Notes: generated from the sequence alone by a model not told the origin. A DNA stretch of 64,000 nt from Paenibacillus andongensis (GCF_025369935.1 NZ_CP104467.1:5711001-5775000); one strand, 5' to 3'; positions 15,596-24,136 are shown, counted from the stretch's first letter. Numbers and translations: made by a program.

Positions 15596-15698
15596 TGGAG
15601 TTGGGGGTGAGAACCCCTTAGGGTTCGCCTGCGCGGACGGAACGGATGATTAAGCTTCAAAGCTAATCTTCAAGTGCAGAAGCACGGCGTCTGAATCT
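15596..15698 (+). repeat. Post-tRNA direct repeat, copy 2
   Basis: Parallel to 15374-15477: TGGAG, GAGAACCCC, GGGTTCGCC, the identical 46-base block, and GCACGGCGTCTGAATCT. Differences are concentrated in the first 40 bases. Confidence 0.8.
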
Positions 15699-15733
15699 CC
15701 CCCTCTTTTAGAAGACATTTCTGACAAATTCGA

Positions 15734-15761
15734 TTGGCCCTCTGGTCAATCTTGATATAAT
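15734..15761 (+). promoter_or_regulatory. Candidate promoter of the His-Pro repeat gene
   Basis: TTGGCC, 16 bases, TATAAT, with an upstream TGA extended element. It would give a leader of about 105 bases. Confidence 0.45.
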
Positions 15762-15875
15762 CGGACAAATCGTTTCTTTGAAATCGTTCAAAAAGCCCAA
15801 TTCGATATAGTCAAGCATCCAGTTATTACATTATTACATAGGTTGGTGTATCAAAGATCTGGAGGAGATTACTCA

Positions 15876-16160
15876 ATGAGTTACAACCAAGGTCATTATG
15901 TTAATCCGCATCATCCGCATCATCCGCATCATCCGCATCATCCGCATCATCCGCACCATCCGCATCATCCACACCATCCATATCACCCATATCACCCTCA
16001 TCATCACTACTATCATCCACATATGCATCATCATCCAGTGATCATTTATCCTATTCCATATCCGCATCATCCACATCACTATCCACATCACTATCCAATG
16101 CCTTATCATGGTATGACCGGCCAACAAGGTGGGCACAGAGAAGAACAAACTAATAAATAA
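15876..16160 (+). CDS. His-Pro-rich tandem repeat protein
   Basis: 94 aa. After M-S-Y-N-Q-G-H-Y-V-N-P come eight H-H-P units and two Y-H-P units, followed by further His/Tyr/Pro-rich sequence with H-P-H-H-Y-P-H-H-Y-P and a hydrophilic end. There is no signal peptide or membrane segment. Such composition usually means binding of nickel, zinc, copper or cobalt, or a spore-coat or inner-matrix role; neither is shown. The start ATG 15876 follows GGAGGAG by 8 bases; an in-frame TTG at 15843 is rejected. The opposite strand gives a Met/Arg-rich shadow ORF. Confidence 0.75.
   Translation: MSYNQGHYVNPHHPHHPHHPHHPHHPHHPHHPHHPYHPYHPHHHYYHPHMHHHPVIIYPIPYPHHPHHYPHHYPMPYHGMTGQQGGHREEQTNK
15909..15998 (+). 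repeat. 9-bp coding tandem repeat (CATCATCCG units)
   Basis: Ten in-frame 9-base units; the first five are identical CATCATCCG, later ones drift (CACCATCCG, CATCATCCA, TATCACCCA). A candidate for slippage-driven length change. Confidence 0.9.
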
Positions 16161-16306
16161 ATTTCTAACAGAGTCGGGCGAATTTGTCGTGCGGCTCTGT
16201 TCTACTTCTTTATCTAATAGCGAAATATCGCATACTTCTCAATAAAAGATTAAAATTCTTCACTTTTGACGATAATTCAAGTATTAAAATAACGGGACTG
16301 ATAATT

Positions 16307-16786
16307 ATGGATAGGGTCATTCTTTACTCCGTTTGGATCGTTACGGCTGTTCTTCTGCTGATATTCATTAAACGGAAAAATTCGATCAAAGCACAGGTAA
16401 GTTTTTTATTCATGCAAATTCCCAGTTGGTTATTTGGTGCTTGGGTTATCCAAAAAGGATTAATCGAATACCCGGTTGGATTTCTAAAAATGGTTTACAA
16501 ATCTAGTTTTACTTTTGAATTTTTCGTCTTCCCTGCCGTAAGTGCCATTTTTAATGTTCATTTCCCTAAAGACAGATCATGGTTTGTTCAATTCATTTAC
16601 ATCCTAAGTTTTCCAGCGGTAATTACTATAATTGAAGTCAATCTTGAAAAGTATACTCAACTGATTAAATATTTAAATTGGGCCTGGTATTGGAGTTTCA
16701 TAACCATAACCTTCACTCTGTTACTTTCATATGGTTACTATCTGTGGTTTTTCAAAAAAATAAAGAAAATATATGGACAACCATAA
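16307..16786 (+). CDS. CBO0543 family membrane protein
   Basis: 159 aa, about five transmembrane segments. The pattern F-F-V-F-P-A-V-S-A-I-F-N-V-H-F-P and V-I-T-I-I-E-V-N-L-E-K-Y-T-Q-L-I-K-Y-L-N-W-A-W-Y-W is that of the uncharacterised CBO0543 family, common in multiple copies in Bacillales and clostridia. Function unknown. The start at ATG 16307 is chosen because the family begins at this point; the upstream extension to 16184 is not hydrophobic and overlaps the preceding gene's downstream region. The SD is weak. Confidence 0.75.
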   Translation: MDRVILYSVWIVTAVLLLIFIKRKNSIKAQVSFLFMQIPSWLFGAWVIQKGLIEYPVGFLKMVYKSSFTFEFFVFPAVSAIFNVHFPKDRSWFVQFIYILSFPAVITIIEVNLEKYTQLIKYLNWAWYWSFITITFTLLLSYGYYLWFFKKIKKIYGQP

Positions 16787-16861
16787 ATATAAAAAAATTC
16801 CTATTCAACCTCTAACCAATTGTGATAGATTGATTTTATAACCAGTTGGAGGTATATCATT

Positions 16862-17083
16862 TTGAATCCTGTCACCGAGAATCTTGTTATGAAACATCAA
16901 ACCTATTTGTCCGATAACCCCAACGAATTAGAGAATTTTAGCTCGATCTATGATCACATGCTATTTTACTTTACCAGAATTCTAGGTATTGATGAGGAGC
17001 AAGCTTTGCAGTGTATCCTTGATCTCAAAGCTGATATATCTTGTGATCTTATTCCGTACATAGTTAAAAGCGAAATAATTTGA
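16862..17083 (+). CDS. Hypothetical protein, 73 aa
   Basis: Soluble, acidic, helical; not recognised. Start is TTG at 16862, 9 bases after GGAGG. A terminator follows at 17153. It lies alone between the CBO0543 gene and the EamA remnant. Confidence 0.65.
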   Translation: MNPVTENLVMKHQTYLSDNPNELENFSSIYDHMLFYFTRILGIDEEQALQCILDLKADISCDLIPYIVKSEII

Positions 17084-17152
17084 AAACGGTTTAACCACTG
17101 GTTAAATTGGATCCTAGTTACGAGCTATTACCATCCAATCCGACAATCCAAC

Positions 17153-17185
17153 AATCCGTACCCTCTAAGGTTGCGGATTTTTTTG
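17153..17185 (+). terminator. Terminator of the 73-aa gene
   Basis: AATCCG-TA-CC loop GG-TTG-CGGATT followed by a T-run. Confidence 0.7.
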
Positions 17186-17288
17186 TTTGTTCACATCTCA
17201 CATTTATGCACAACTTCCAATATAAGTAATTTGATTACGTATGATAATATTCAGAGTTTCAAATCAAAAAAGGAGAATACTAGACATC

Positions 17289-18197
17289 ATGAAAGAACTA
17301 TCACGCTCTAAAACAATTGGTCTTATTACATTTTTAGTTGTTGTATGGGGGATTTCTTGGCCCATTTACAAAATTGCTTTGGCTTACACACCACCGCTAT
17401 TGTTCGCAGGGATGCGCACACTTGTAGGTGGTTTTCTATTGGCTAGCCTATATGTCCCTAAGTGGAAACAAATTCGTTGGAGAGAAAATTGGCAGATCTA
17501 TGTGCTTTCTTCTATCTTCAACTTCATTCTATTTTATGCCTTGCAAACAGTCGGCCTATTGTACATGCCTTCAGGATTATTCTCAGTTATCGTTTATCTT
17601 CAGCCTGTGCTTGTAGGAATTTTTGCATGGGTTTGGTTGGGAGAAGCGATGAACGCAATCAAAATAATGGGATTAATTATTGGGTTTCTTGGTGTGGCGG
17701 CGGTTAGCGCAGGAGGATTATCAGGCCATATCGCAATCCTAGGTATTATTCTGGCACTCCTAACTTCACTGGCTTGGTCGATAGGTACGGTTTATGTTAA
17801 AAAAGTGAGCCCCCGCGTTGATTCCATCTGGCTTGTGGCTTTTCAATGTATAATTGGTGGAATTATCCTAACAGCGTTAGGGTCCAGTAAAGAGAAATGG
17901 TCAGACATTACGTGGAACGCTCCCTATCTCTTCGGACTTATTTTCGGGATCATTTTAGGAATAGCAGCTTCTTGGGTTGTCTATTTTATGCTTGTTAATG
18001 CCGGGGATGCCAGTAAGGTAGCCTCTTACACATTTCTCGTCCCTCTGATCTCGGTTCTTAGCGGGACATTGTTGAAGTATTGTCATCGCTACAGTTCTTT
18101 TTCATCTATTCGGGTATATCGGATTGCTGTCTGGCAATGTCGCTCTGACCTGGATATCCATTATATGTATTGGTATCGCTGTAGGATCAAGCATTAG
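17289..18197 (+). pseudogene. EamA (DMT superfamily) transporter, 3' end lost
   Basis: About 262 residues of a ten-helix drug/metabolite exporter are intact, from W-G-I-S-W-P-I-Y-K through the second EamA repeat to V-P-L-I-S-V-L-S-G-T-L. The conserved continuation (F-L-x-E and the last helix) is absent. From about 18072 the reading frame runs out of frame through MFS coding DNA and stops at 18197 after a nonsense tail rich in Tyr, Arg and Cys. Start ATG 17289 follows AAAGGAG. Loss of the last helix probably destroys transport, though a truncated product cannot be excluded. Confidence 0.8.
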
Positions 18198-18478
18198 CTT
18201 GGCGCTTGCTTTCTTTGGACTTCGCACGCAAAATGCTAATCAAGCTGCCGAATTGTCTGGGATGGCTCAGTCCATTGGGTTTCTTCTGGCCGCTATTGGA
18301 CCGATTTTGTTCGGCTACCTGCATGATTTAACAAATGTCTGGTCCATTCCACTGTTGATCATGGTGGCAGCTTTCTTTGCTTTTACTCTTTGTAGGTTTG
18401 GGTGCCGGTCGCAATGCTTATCTGAGCTCAAGCGGTCAAAGCAAGGCGCGTAAAAATAGGTCTGTCCGCAATCCATGA
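18076..18478 (+). pseudogene. C-terminal remnant of an MFS (CynX/YycB-like) transporter
   Basis: Read in the frame starting after a TGA at 18073, the DNA encodes the last third of a cyanate-permease-like MFS protein: A-L-A-F-F-G-L-R-T-Q-N-A-N-Q-A-A-E-L-S-G-M-A-Q-S-I-G and P-I-L-F-G-Y-L-H-D-L-T. The N-terminal two thirds and start are missing. Near 18390 a second frameshift moves the natural ending (V-G-L-G-A-G-R-N-A-Y-L-S) into another frame that stops at 18478. It abuts the truncated EamA gene, so a deletion joined the two. Confidence 0.8.
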
Positions 18479-18488
18479 ATGACTAAGA

Positions 18489-19367
18489 TCATAGCTTAGC
18501 GAAATAGTCCACGATAAACTGCTGAAACCGCTCAGCAGCTTGTGAAAGATAACGACTTTTTGACCAAGCCATTCCGATTGTTCGGTGACAGGCAGGATTC
18601 GTGATCCGAAGCCGTATAGGTGAAGGAATAGATGCATCCGGTAGGGACAAGGCAGGCACGAAGGCAACGCCCAACCCTTTGCGTACCAAGCTGCCGATAA
18701 TATTCGGTTCATCCCCTTCGAAAGCAATATTAGGCGTGAAGCCAGCCTCCCGGCAAAATGCATCCGTCAGGTTCCGAAAGCCGTACCCCTCGTTCATACT
18801 AATAAATGGCTCATCCTTTACTTCAGAAAGAGAGATCGCATCGCGCCCCGCTAACCGATGTTCAGGCGGGACTAACAGGAAGATTTCCTCCGTCATGAGC
18901 GGTTTCCATTCGATGTCGGATCCTTCGATCGGAATTGAAGAAATGCACAAGTCGATTTCCCCGTTTTCCAGCAGGCGCCTCATGGAGGAAGTCGATTCAA
19001 TAAACTGCCTAAGCCTTACATTTGGATATTGCGTTAGAAAAGCTCCAAGCAGTTCCGGCAATATTCGGGGAATCGTCACGGCCAACGTGACCGTTCCTTC
19101 ATGCAGCCCTGCTAAATCATGGAGTTCCCTTCTCCCCTCGTTCAATTCCATGAATGCACGTTCGACCCTAGCAAGAAAAGCTTGGCCGAACGGATTCAAG
19201 CGGATTTGACGGCCTTTGCGGTCAAATAAAGGCACGCCCAAATCTTTTTCCAGACGAGCAATCGTCTTGCTTAAGGAAGGTTGGGCGATTTGAAGTTCTT
19301 CCGCCGCTTTTGTCATGTGCTCTAAGCGGGCAACGGTTTGAAAATAGTGTAGCTGTATAAACTCCAA
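18489..19367 (-). CDS. LysR-family transcriptional regulator
   Basis: 292 aa, full length. Winged helix at 1-60 (H-Y-F-Q-T-V-A-R-L-E-H-M-T-K-A-A-E-E-L-Q-I-A-Q-P-S-L-S-K-T-I), then the periplasmic-binding-like effector domain. Start is TTG at 19367, with GAGGGA about 12 bases upstream; a nearby ATG is out of frame. It faces the YhgE/Pip gene across a 141-base spacer with a strong dyad, and it lies tail-to-tail with the decayed MFS gene, the type of transporter such regulators often accompany. Effector unknown. Confidence 0.88.
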   Translation of the reverse strand: MEFIQLHYFQTVARLEHMTKAAEELQIAQPSLSKTIARLEKDLGVPLFDRKGRQIRLNPFGQAFLARVERAFMELNEGRRELHDLAGLHEGTVTLAVTIPRILPELLGAFLTQYPNVRLRQFIESTSSMRRLLENGEIDLCISSIPIEGSDIEWKPLMTEEIFLLVPPEHRLAGRDAISLSEVKDEPFISMNEGYGFRNLTDAFCREAGFTPNIAFEGDEPNIIGSLVRKGLGVAFVPALSLPDASIPSPIRLRITNPACHRTIGMAWSKSRYLSQAAERFQQFIVDYFAKL

Positions 19368-19387
19368 TGCGTATCATTCCCTCACAC

Positions 19388-19407
19388 TAATAGCCTTAAA
19401 GCTATTA
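19388..19407. promoter_or_regulatory. Candidate LysR operator
   Basis: TAATAGC-CTTAAA-GCTATTA, a perfect 7-bp dyad containing a T-N11-A core, in the divergent spacer between the LysR gene and the YhgE gene. Confidence 0.5.
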
Positions 19408-19508
19408 TTTTATAATCAATTATGTATTATACTTTATCATTTGGAGTAGCTACAATAAAGGATGTGAGTTCAATAAAAACCAACTTATAAGGAAGTGAAG
19501 ATAGGATT

Positions 19509-21506
19509 ATGAAGAGTATTCAACTCATCCTAAGGGATTGGAAAGCTCTGCTTCAGCATAAGCACGGACGAATTGCACTCGGCTTTTTGGTTCTGGTTCC
19601 CCTAATCTATGCCGGATTATTTTTAGCTGGGTACTGGAATCCCTATGGCAGACTGACTGAATTACCTGTCGCTATTGTGAATATGGACCAAGGATCTATG
19701 CTCGACAACAAGCCCATCCACGCGGGTGACGATTTTGTTGCCGAGCTTCAAAAAAACAAAGAGCTAGACTTTCATTTCGTTACCTCAGTTGAAGCCGAAG
19801 ACGGCTTAAAAGACGGACGATATTATATGACGATCATGGTGCCTGAAAATTTCTCCAAAGAAGTCGGGACACTCATGGATGAACATCCGAAGCCGGCACA
19901 GTTGATTTATAGAACGAATGCCGGAACCAACTACGTTGCTTCCCAAGTCGGCTCTTCGGCCGTCAAGGAGATGAAGGCAAAAATCGACGCGAGCATAACC
20001 AAATCTTATGCTGACGGCGTATTCTCTAATATGCAGGAGCTGGCAAAAGGTATTAGCGACGCTGGCAACGGCGCAAAATCCTTAAATCAAGGCACATCCC
20101 AGGCCAAAGATGGGTTCTCCCAGCTGACGGATGGCATTCGCCAAATATCCGGAGGTGCCTTGCAGTTACAAGAGCACAGCAGCCAACTAACTGAAACCGA
20201 ACAACAGCTGCAGCATGGAGTCCAGAGCATTGCTGAAGGAACTGCCACTATGGCTGATCATATGAAACGGCTTGCTGATAGCCATCAGTCGATCGAATTA
20301 GGCTCGTCTCAGGTCTCTCAAGGCTTGAAAGAGTGGTCGGACGGCAGCAAACAAGCCGCTCAGGGACAAGCTCAAGCTGCACAGGACGCTAAAAGTCTGA
20401 ACATGGCATTGACTGACTATGTCAGCGCACATCCTGATGCTGCTAATGATGACAAGCTACAAAGCCTAGTGAAAACATCCGAAGGATTGACATCAAACTT
20501 AGAACGAATGTCCGCAGCTTTGTCCAAGCTTGCGGATAGCTCCCAAAAGTTAAGTGATGGACAAGTCCAAACGAATGAAGGTATTCAAACCTTCGGCAAC
20601 AAGCTGAAGCTGGCTGCTGACGGAGTTACTCAATTATCCGATGGCGCAGCGAAGCTTCAGATGGGCTTTGTGAAATGGGGCAACGGTTTTGAACAATTTG
20701 CCGGAGGAGTTCATACACTCGCGAACGGCGGTCAACGGCTAGATACAGGTGCAAATGAACTGATGAACGGACTCATTCAGTTGACAGACGGTTCCGGAGA
20801 ACTATCGAGCAAACTAAATGATGCCGCACTGAAAACATCAGGAATTCATACGGATGATGCCAGGTCATCGATGTTTGCCGAACCTGTTCAACTTGTCGAA
20901 TCGAAGTTGACGAACGTACCTAATTACGGCAGCGGCATTGCTCCGTATTTCCTTTGCCTAGCCTTCTTCGTCGGTGGCATCATGGCGGCCAATATCCTTC
21001 CTCTTGGTCGTCGGCAGGAACCTGATATTGCTGGAAGCACGCACTTTACCAATAAACTTGGCCTATTCTATACAATCGGTTTAATCCAAACGGCTATTGT
21101 GGATACAATCGTTCTTCTTGGGTTCAAATTGCAGGTTACCAGTATTCCGCTGTTCGTTTTATTTACCTTGTTAGTATCCTTTACGTTCCTGACGATTATT
21201 CTCATGCTCGTAAACGTATTTGGTCTGGTCGGTAAATTCGCAGCGGTGACCTTGTTAATTCTGCAGCTTGCCACATGCGGCGGAACGTTTCCAACGGAAC
21301 TGAGCTCGCCAGTTATGAAAGCGATCGGTCAATGCTTGCCGATGACGTATGCTCTCCACGGGCTTCAACATGTCATTACGCTGGGTGGCAACAAACAAAT
21401 CGGGCATTATGCCTTGATTATGCTTGGGTACTTGTTCATCGCAGCATTGATGGGTTTGGCAGCAACGATGATCCAACATGGTAAGCTGGGTAACGCGGCC
21501 CATTAA
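19509..21506 (+). CDS. YhgE/Pip family membrane protein
   Basis: 665 aa. One N-terminal transmembrane helix (about 22-45) followed by the extracytoplasmic P-V-A-I-V-N-M-D-Q-G block, then a long coiled-coil region with repeated L-x-D-G and L-A-x-G units (about 180-460), and five or six C-terminal helices of the ABC-2 permease type (about 475-660). This is the layout of phage infection protein Pip and YhgE; cellular function is not settled (surface receptor, export or type VII-related). AAGGAAGTG precedes the ATG. It is probably under the divergent LysR regulator. Confidence 0.88.
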   Translation: MKSIQLILRDWKALLQHKHGRIALGFLVLVPLIYAGLFLAGYWNPYGRLTELPVAIVNMDQGSMLDNKPIHAGDDFVAELQKNKELDFHFVTSVEAEDGLKDGRYYMTIMVPENFSKEVGTLMDEHPKPAQLIYRTNAGTNYVASQVGSSAVKEMKAKIDASITKSYADGVFSNMQELAKGISDAGNGAKSLNQGTSQAKDGFSQLTDGIRQISGGALQLQEHSSQLTETEQQLQHGVQSIAEGTATMADHMKRLADSHQSIELGSSQVSQGLKEWSDGSKQAAQGQAQAAQDAKSLNMALTDYVSAHPDAANDDKLQSLVKTSEGLTSNLERMSAALSKLADSSQKLSDGQVQTNEGIQTFGNKLKLAADGVTQLSDGAAKLQMGFVKWGNGFEQFAGGVHTLANGGQRLDTGANELMNGLIQLTDGSGELSSKLNDAALKTSGIHTDDARSSMFAEPVQLVESKLTNVPNYGSGIAPYFLCLAFFVGGIMAANILPLGRRQEPDIAGSTHFTNKLGLFYTIGLIQTAIVDTIVLLGFKLQVTSIPLFVLFTLLVSFTFLTIILMLVNVFGLVGKFAAVTLLILQLATCGGTFPTELSSPVMKAIGQCLPMTYALHGLQHVITLGGNKQIGHYALIMLGYLFIAALMGLAATMIQHGKLGNAAH

Positions 21507-21590
21507 TTACAGATGTTACATCATTTTTTATGCTAAAATTAACCATAAGTACTCAGTAAAAGCCACTACGAATAATAAGGAGAAATGATG

Positions 21591-22004
21591 ATGACAAAAG
21601 AATTTTGGCTCAATCTGCCGGTAAAAGACCTCAAGAAATCAAAAGAGTTTTTCACCGCGCTTGGATTTTCGTTTCATCCGCGACATCAAAATAGCCATGA
21701 TGCCGCTGGCTTACTAATCGGAAATAGCAATGTTATCGTGATGCTTTTTCCGGAGTCCAGCTTCAAAAGTTTTACGAAAAATGAGATTGCAGATACCAAG
21801 CTAGGCACCGAAGTATTGCTTTCCTTTGATGCCGAGAGCAAAGAAGAAGTAGATGAAATGTTAGAGAAAGCGGTTAAGGCAGGCGGCACAATCTATGGTG
21901 AACCCCATGACCAGGGCTGGATGTACGGCGCCGGATTTACTGATTTGGATGGCCATCGGTGGAATGTGTTATACATGGATATGAGTAAGATGCCGAAGGA
22001 GTAA
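21591..22004 (+). CDS. VOC (glyoxalase/bleomycin-resistance) family protein
   Basis: 137 aa with the paired beta-alpha-beta-beta-beta layout of VOC proteins: F-W-L-N-L-P-V-K-D-L-K-K-S-K-E-F-F at the start and G-A-G-F-T-D-L-D-G-H-R-W-N-V-L-Y at the end. These resemble dioxygenase-like or antibiotic-binding members rather than true glyoxalase I, and the substrate is unknown. Three ATGs occur in a row; the third, 21591, is 8 bases from GGAG and is taken as the start. Own terminator. Confidence 0.85.
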   Translation: MTKEFWLNLPVKDLKKSKEFFTALGFSFHPRHQNSHDAAGLLIGNSNVIVMLFPESSFKSFTKNEIADTKLGTEVLLSFDAESKEEVDEMLEKAVKAGGTIYGEPHDQGWMYGAGFTDLDGHRWNVLYMDMSKMPKE

Positions 22005-22019
22005 GAACGTAAGTATATG

Positions 22020-22055
22020 AAGAACACTGTAGCCATGTAGGTTACAGTGTTCTTC
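22020..22055. terminator. Bidirectional terminator (VOC gene / permease)
   Basis: AAGAACACTGTA and TTACAGTGTTCTT arms with T-rich downstream sequence, between convergent genes. Confidence 0.8.
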
Positions 22056-22078
22056 TTTTTACATCCTAAACCAACAAG

Positions 22079-22951
22079 TCATTCCTTGACGGCACCGATA
22101 GAGATCCCTTTTACAAAGAAACGTTGCAGGAAAACGTAGACCATCAATACAGGCAGCGCGCCGATAAATATCTGTGATGCGCGAATCGTTCGTTGCGATT
22201 GATTGGCAACTGCAGACAGATCAATCTTCGACATATCCGCTTGAACTATGATGGTTTGCATGAAACTTGCAAGCGGAAGATGCTCAGCATCTTTCATGTA
22301 GATTAAGCCGTCAAAATAAGCGTTCCAATGTCCAACCATCGTGAACAATGCAATTGTCGCTATGGCCGGTAATGAGATCGGCAAGTAAATCATGAAGAAG
22401 GTTCGGAAATGACCGGCTCCGTCAATAAAGGCAGCTTCCTCAAGATCTTTAGGAACGTTGCGGAAGAAATTAAGAAGTAGAATGAGGTTATAGACTGTTA
22501 CCATTCCTGGCAGGATAAGCGCCATCATCGTGTTCATCAAACCGAGCTTATAAATAAGGATATAGTTTGGAATCAGGCCCCCGTTGAACAGCATGGTTAT
22601 GACTAAATACCAGAGATAGCCAGTGCGAGCGCGAAAGACACGGACATCTTTGGAGAGTGCGTAAGCTGCAATTGCGTTAACGAACATCCCAAGCGCCGTT
22701 CCAAGGATAGTCCGTTTGATGGATACCCCAAGTGATGTAAGAAACTGGGCATTGTTAAACGTTTTTTCGTAGGCTTCAAGTGTAAAACCGATCGGCCAAA
22801 ACGTAACCATCCCGGCGTTGGCAGGGGCATTTGAGCTAAAAGACACCATCAGTAAGTGGTACAACGGCAGTAGGCAAAGAATAGAGATTATGATCAATAA
22901 CACATTGTTAAACACAGAAAATATGCGATATGATAACGTTTTGTGGTACAT
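22079..22951 (-). CDS. Carbohydrate ABC transporter permease, LplC/YtcP-like (system A)
   Basis: 290 aa, six transmembrane segments, MalG-type. The EAA loop is seen as E-E-A-A-F-I-D-G-A-G-H-F-R-T-F-F-M-I-Y-L-P, which contacts the ATPase. Pairs with the permease at 23040 to form the membrane channel for an oligosaccharide or uronide. No ATPase gene is present; related systems share MsmX. ATG at 22951 has its SD TAAGGAGG inside a repeated leader element (22959-23000). Confidence 0.9.
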   Translation of the reverse strand: MYHKTLSYRIFSVFNNVLLIIISILCLLPLYHLLMVSFSSNAPANAGMVTFWPIGFTLEAYEKTFNNAQFLTSLGVSIKRTILGTALGMFVNAIAAYALSKDVRVFRARTGYLWYLVITMLFNGGLIPNYILIYKLGLMNTMMALILPGMVTVYNLILLLNFFRNVPKDLEEAAFIDGAGHFRTFFMIYLPISLPAIATIALFTMVGHWNAYFDGLIYMKDAEHLPLASFMQTIIVQADMSKIDLSAVANQSQRTIRASQIFIGALPVLMVYVFLQRFFVKGISIGAVKE

Positions 22952-22958
22952 ATGTTGT

Positions 22959-23037
22959 CCTCCTTAGAGTTTTCGCTAGAAAACTGGCCTCGTAAGCGTT
23001 ACTGAGTTTTCGTAGAAAACTGGCTTCTTAAGCATTC
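22959..23037 (-). repeat. SD-containing leader repeat, two tandem copies
   Basis: On the minus strand two copies of a hairpin unit CAGTTTTCTA(G)CGAAAACTC, each preceded by a GCTTA-containing stretch, lie between the two permease genes. The copy next to the ATG continues into TAAGGAGG, the SD. A diverged copy is at 51520-51560 upstream of ytaF. Confidence 0.75.
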
Positions 23038-23039
23038 AC

Positions 23040-23990
23040 TTAGAAAATTCGATATCCAGCGAATCTATAAGCAAGACGATAGGATATGATGATTAAAATT
23101 AAGCTGATAAATGATTTAAATAGACCAACTGCCGTAGCGAAGCTGAATTGTCCACTAAGAAGACCTTCCCGGTACACAAACGTATCGATAATATCCCCCT
23201 GCTGATAGATCAAAGGACTGTACAAGTTAAACACTTGGTCGAAGTTCGCATTCAGTACATTGCCCAGAGCCAAAGTTGCAACTACGATTGCAATCGGTAT
23301 AAGTGATGGTATGGTAATATGCATCGCTTGCTTGAAGCGGCTAGCTCCGTCAACTTCTGCTGCTTCGTACAGCGCTGGATTAATGGCCGTAAGCGCTGCT
23401 AGGAAGAAAATTGTATTGAACCCAAATTCTTTCCAGACATCACTGAAAATAATGGTAAATCGGAACCAACTACCGTCGCCTAGAAAGAAAATTGGCTTAA
23501 TGCCGAACACATTGGAAAGGAACTGGTTGACAAGCCCAGTCTGAGCGAGCATATCAATCAGAATTCCTGCGAGTGTGACCCATGATAGAAAGTGGGGAAA
23601 GTAGACAAGTGTTTGGATGGACCTTTTGAGTCCCATGTTCCTTACTTCATTCAATAACAAGGCGAAAATAAATGGAATGATTAAGTTCAACACGATTTTG
23701 GTACAAGCAAAGAACAGGGTATTCCACGTAATTTTCAAAAAATAATCATTCTCAAACATATAACGAAAATGCTTCAAGCCAACCCACGGGGAGCCGGTTA
23801 TTCCCAAACCTGATTTATAATCCTGAAACGCCATAACGATCCCCGACATTGGAAGATAAGAAAAAATGAAAACCAATAGGATAGCAGGCAGCACCATGAG
23901 ATGAAGCATCCATGGTTGTTTGTAGCTGCTTTTCCTTTTCACGCTTTCGGTGGCCTTGTGGGTCACTTGATGTACCGTCTTTGCGTCCAT
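23040..23990 (-). CDS. Carbohydrate ABC transporter permease, LplB/YteP-like (system A)
   Basis: 316 aa, MalF-type, six transmembrane segments following a hydrophilic N-terminus of about 30 residues. Typical features are F-S-Y-L-P-M-S-G-I-V-M-A-F-Q-D-Y near the start and the EAA loop L-Y-E-A-A-E-V-D-G-A-S-R-F-K-Q-A. Partner of the permease that follows it after an 88-base gap filled by a repeat. Divergent from the sensor kinase at 24137, so the regulators and binding protein of the same system lie on the other strand. Confidence 0.9.
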   Translation of the reverse strand: MDAKTVHQVTHKATESVKRKSSYKQPWMLHLMVLPAILLVFIFSYLPMSGIVMAFQDYKSGLGITGSPWVGLKHFRYMFENDYFLKITWNTLFFACTKIVLNLIIPFIFALLLNEVRNMGLKRSIQTLVYFPHFLSWVTLAGILIDMLAQTGLVNQFLSNVFGIKPIFFLGDGSWFRFTIIFSDVWKEFGFNTIFFLAALTAINPALYEAAEVDGASRFKQAMHITIPSLIPIAIVVATLALGNVLNANFDQVFNLYSPLIYQQGDIIDTFVYREGLLSGQFSFATAVGLFKSFISLILIIISYRLAYRFAGYRIF

Positions 23991-24136
23991 AGCTCTCTAC
24001 CCCGTTCCATAAAAACTCATTTGTGTATTTTGAGAAACCCTGATATATATAGTATCAACAAACGCTAACCTTAAACTATAAGACAATGTTAGGATGGATA
24101 GGGTTTTGTTAGGGATATCTTCTGGGGGGATCGGTT

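Noticed and set aside
15261-15698. Integrated mobile island at the tRNA
   Set aside because: Only about 200 bases lie between the duplicated tRNA ends and no integrase gene is seen; a scar is possible but not an island.
15905-15998. CRISPR-like short repeats
   Set aside because: Units are 9 bases, contiguous, in frame and without spacers; this is a coding tandem repeat.
15873-16148. Minus-strand ORF rich in Met, Arg and Trp
   Set aside because: It is the antisense of the His-Pro repeat gene; the composition comes from reading CAT repeats backwards.
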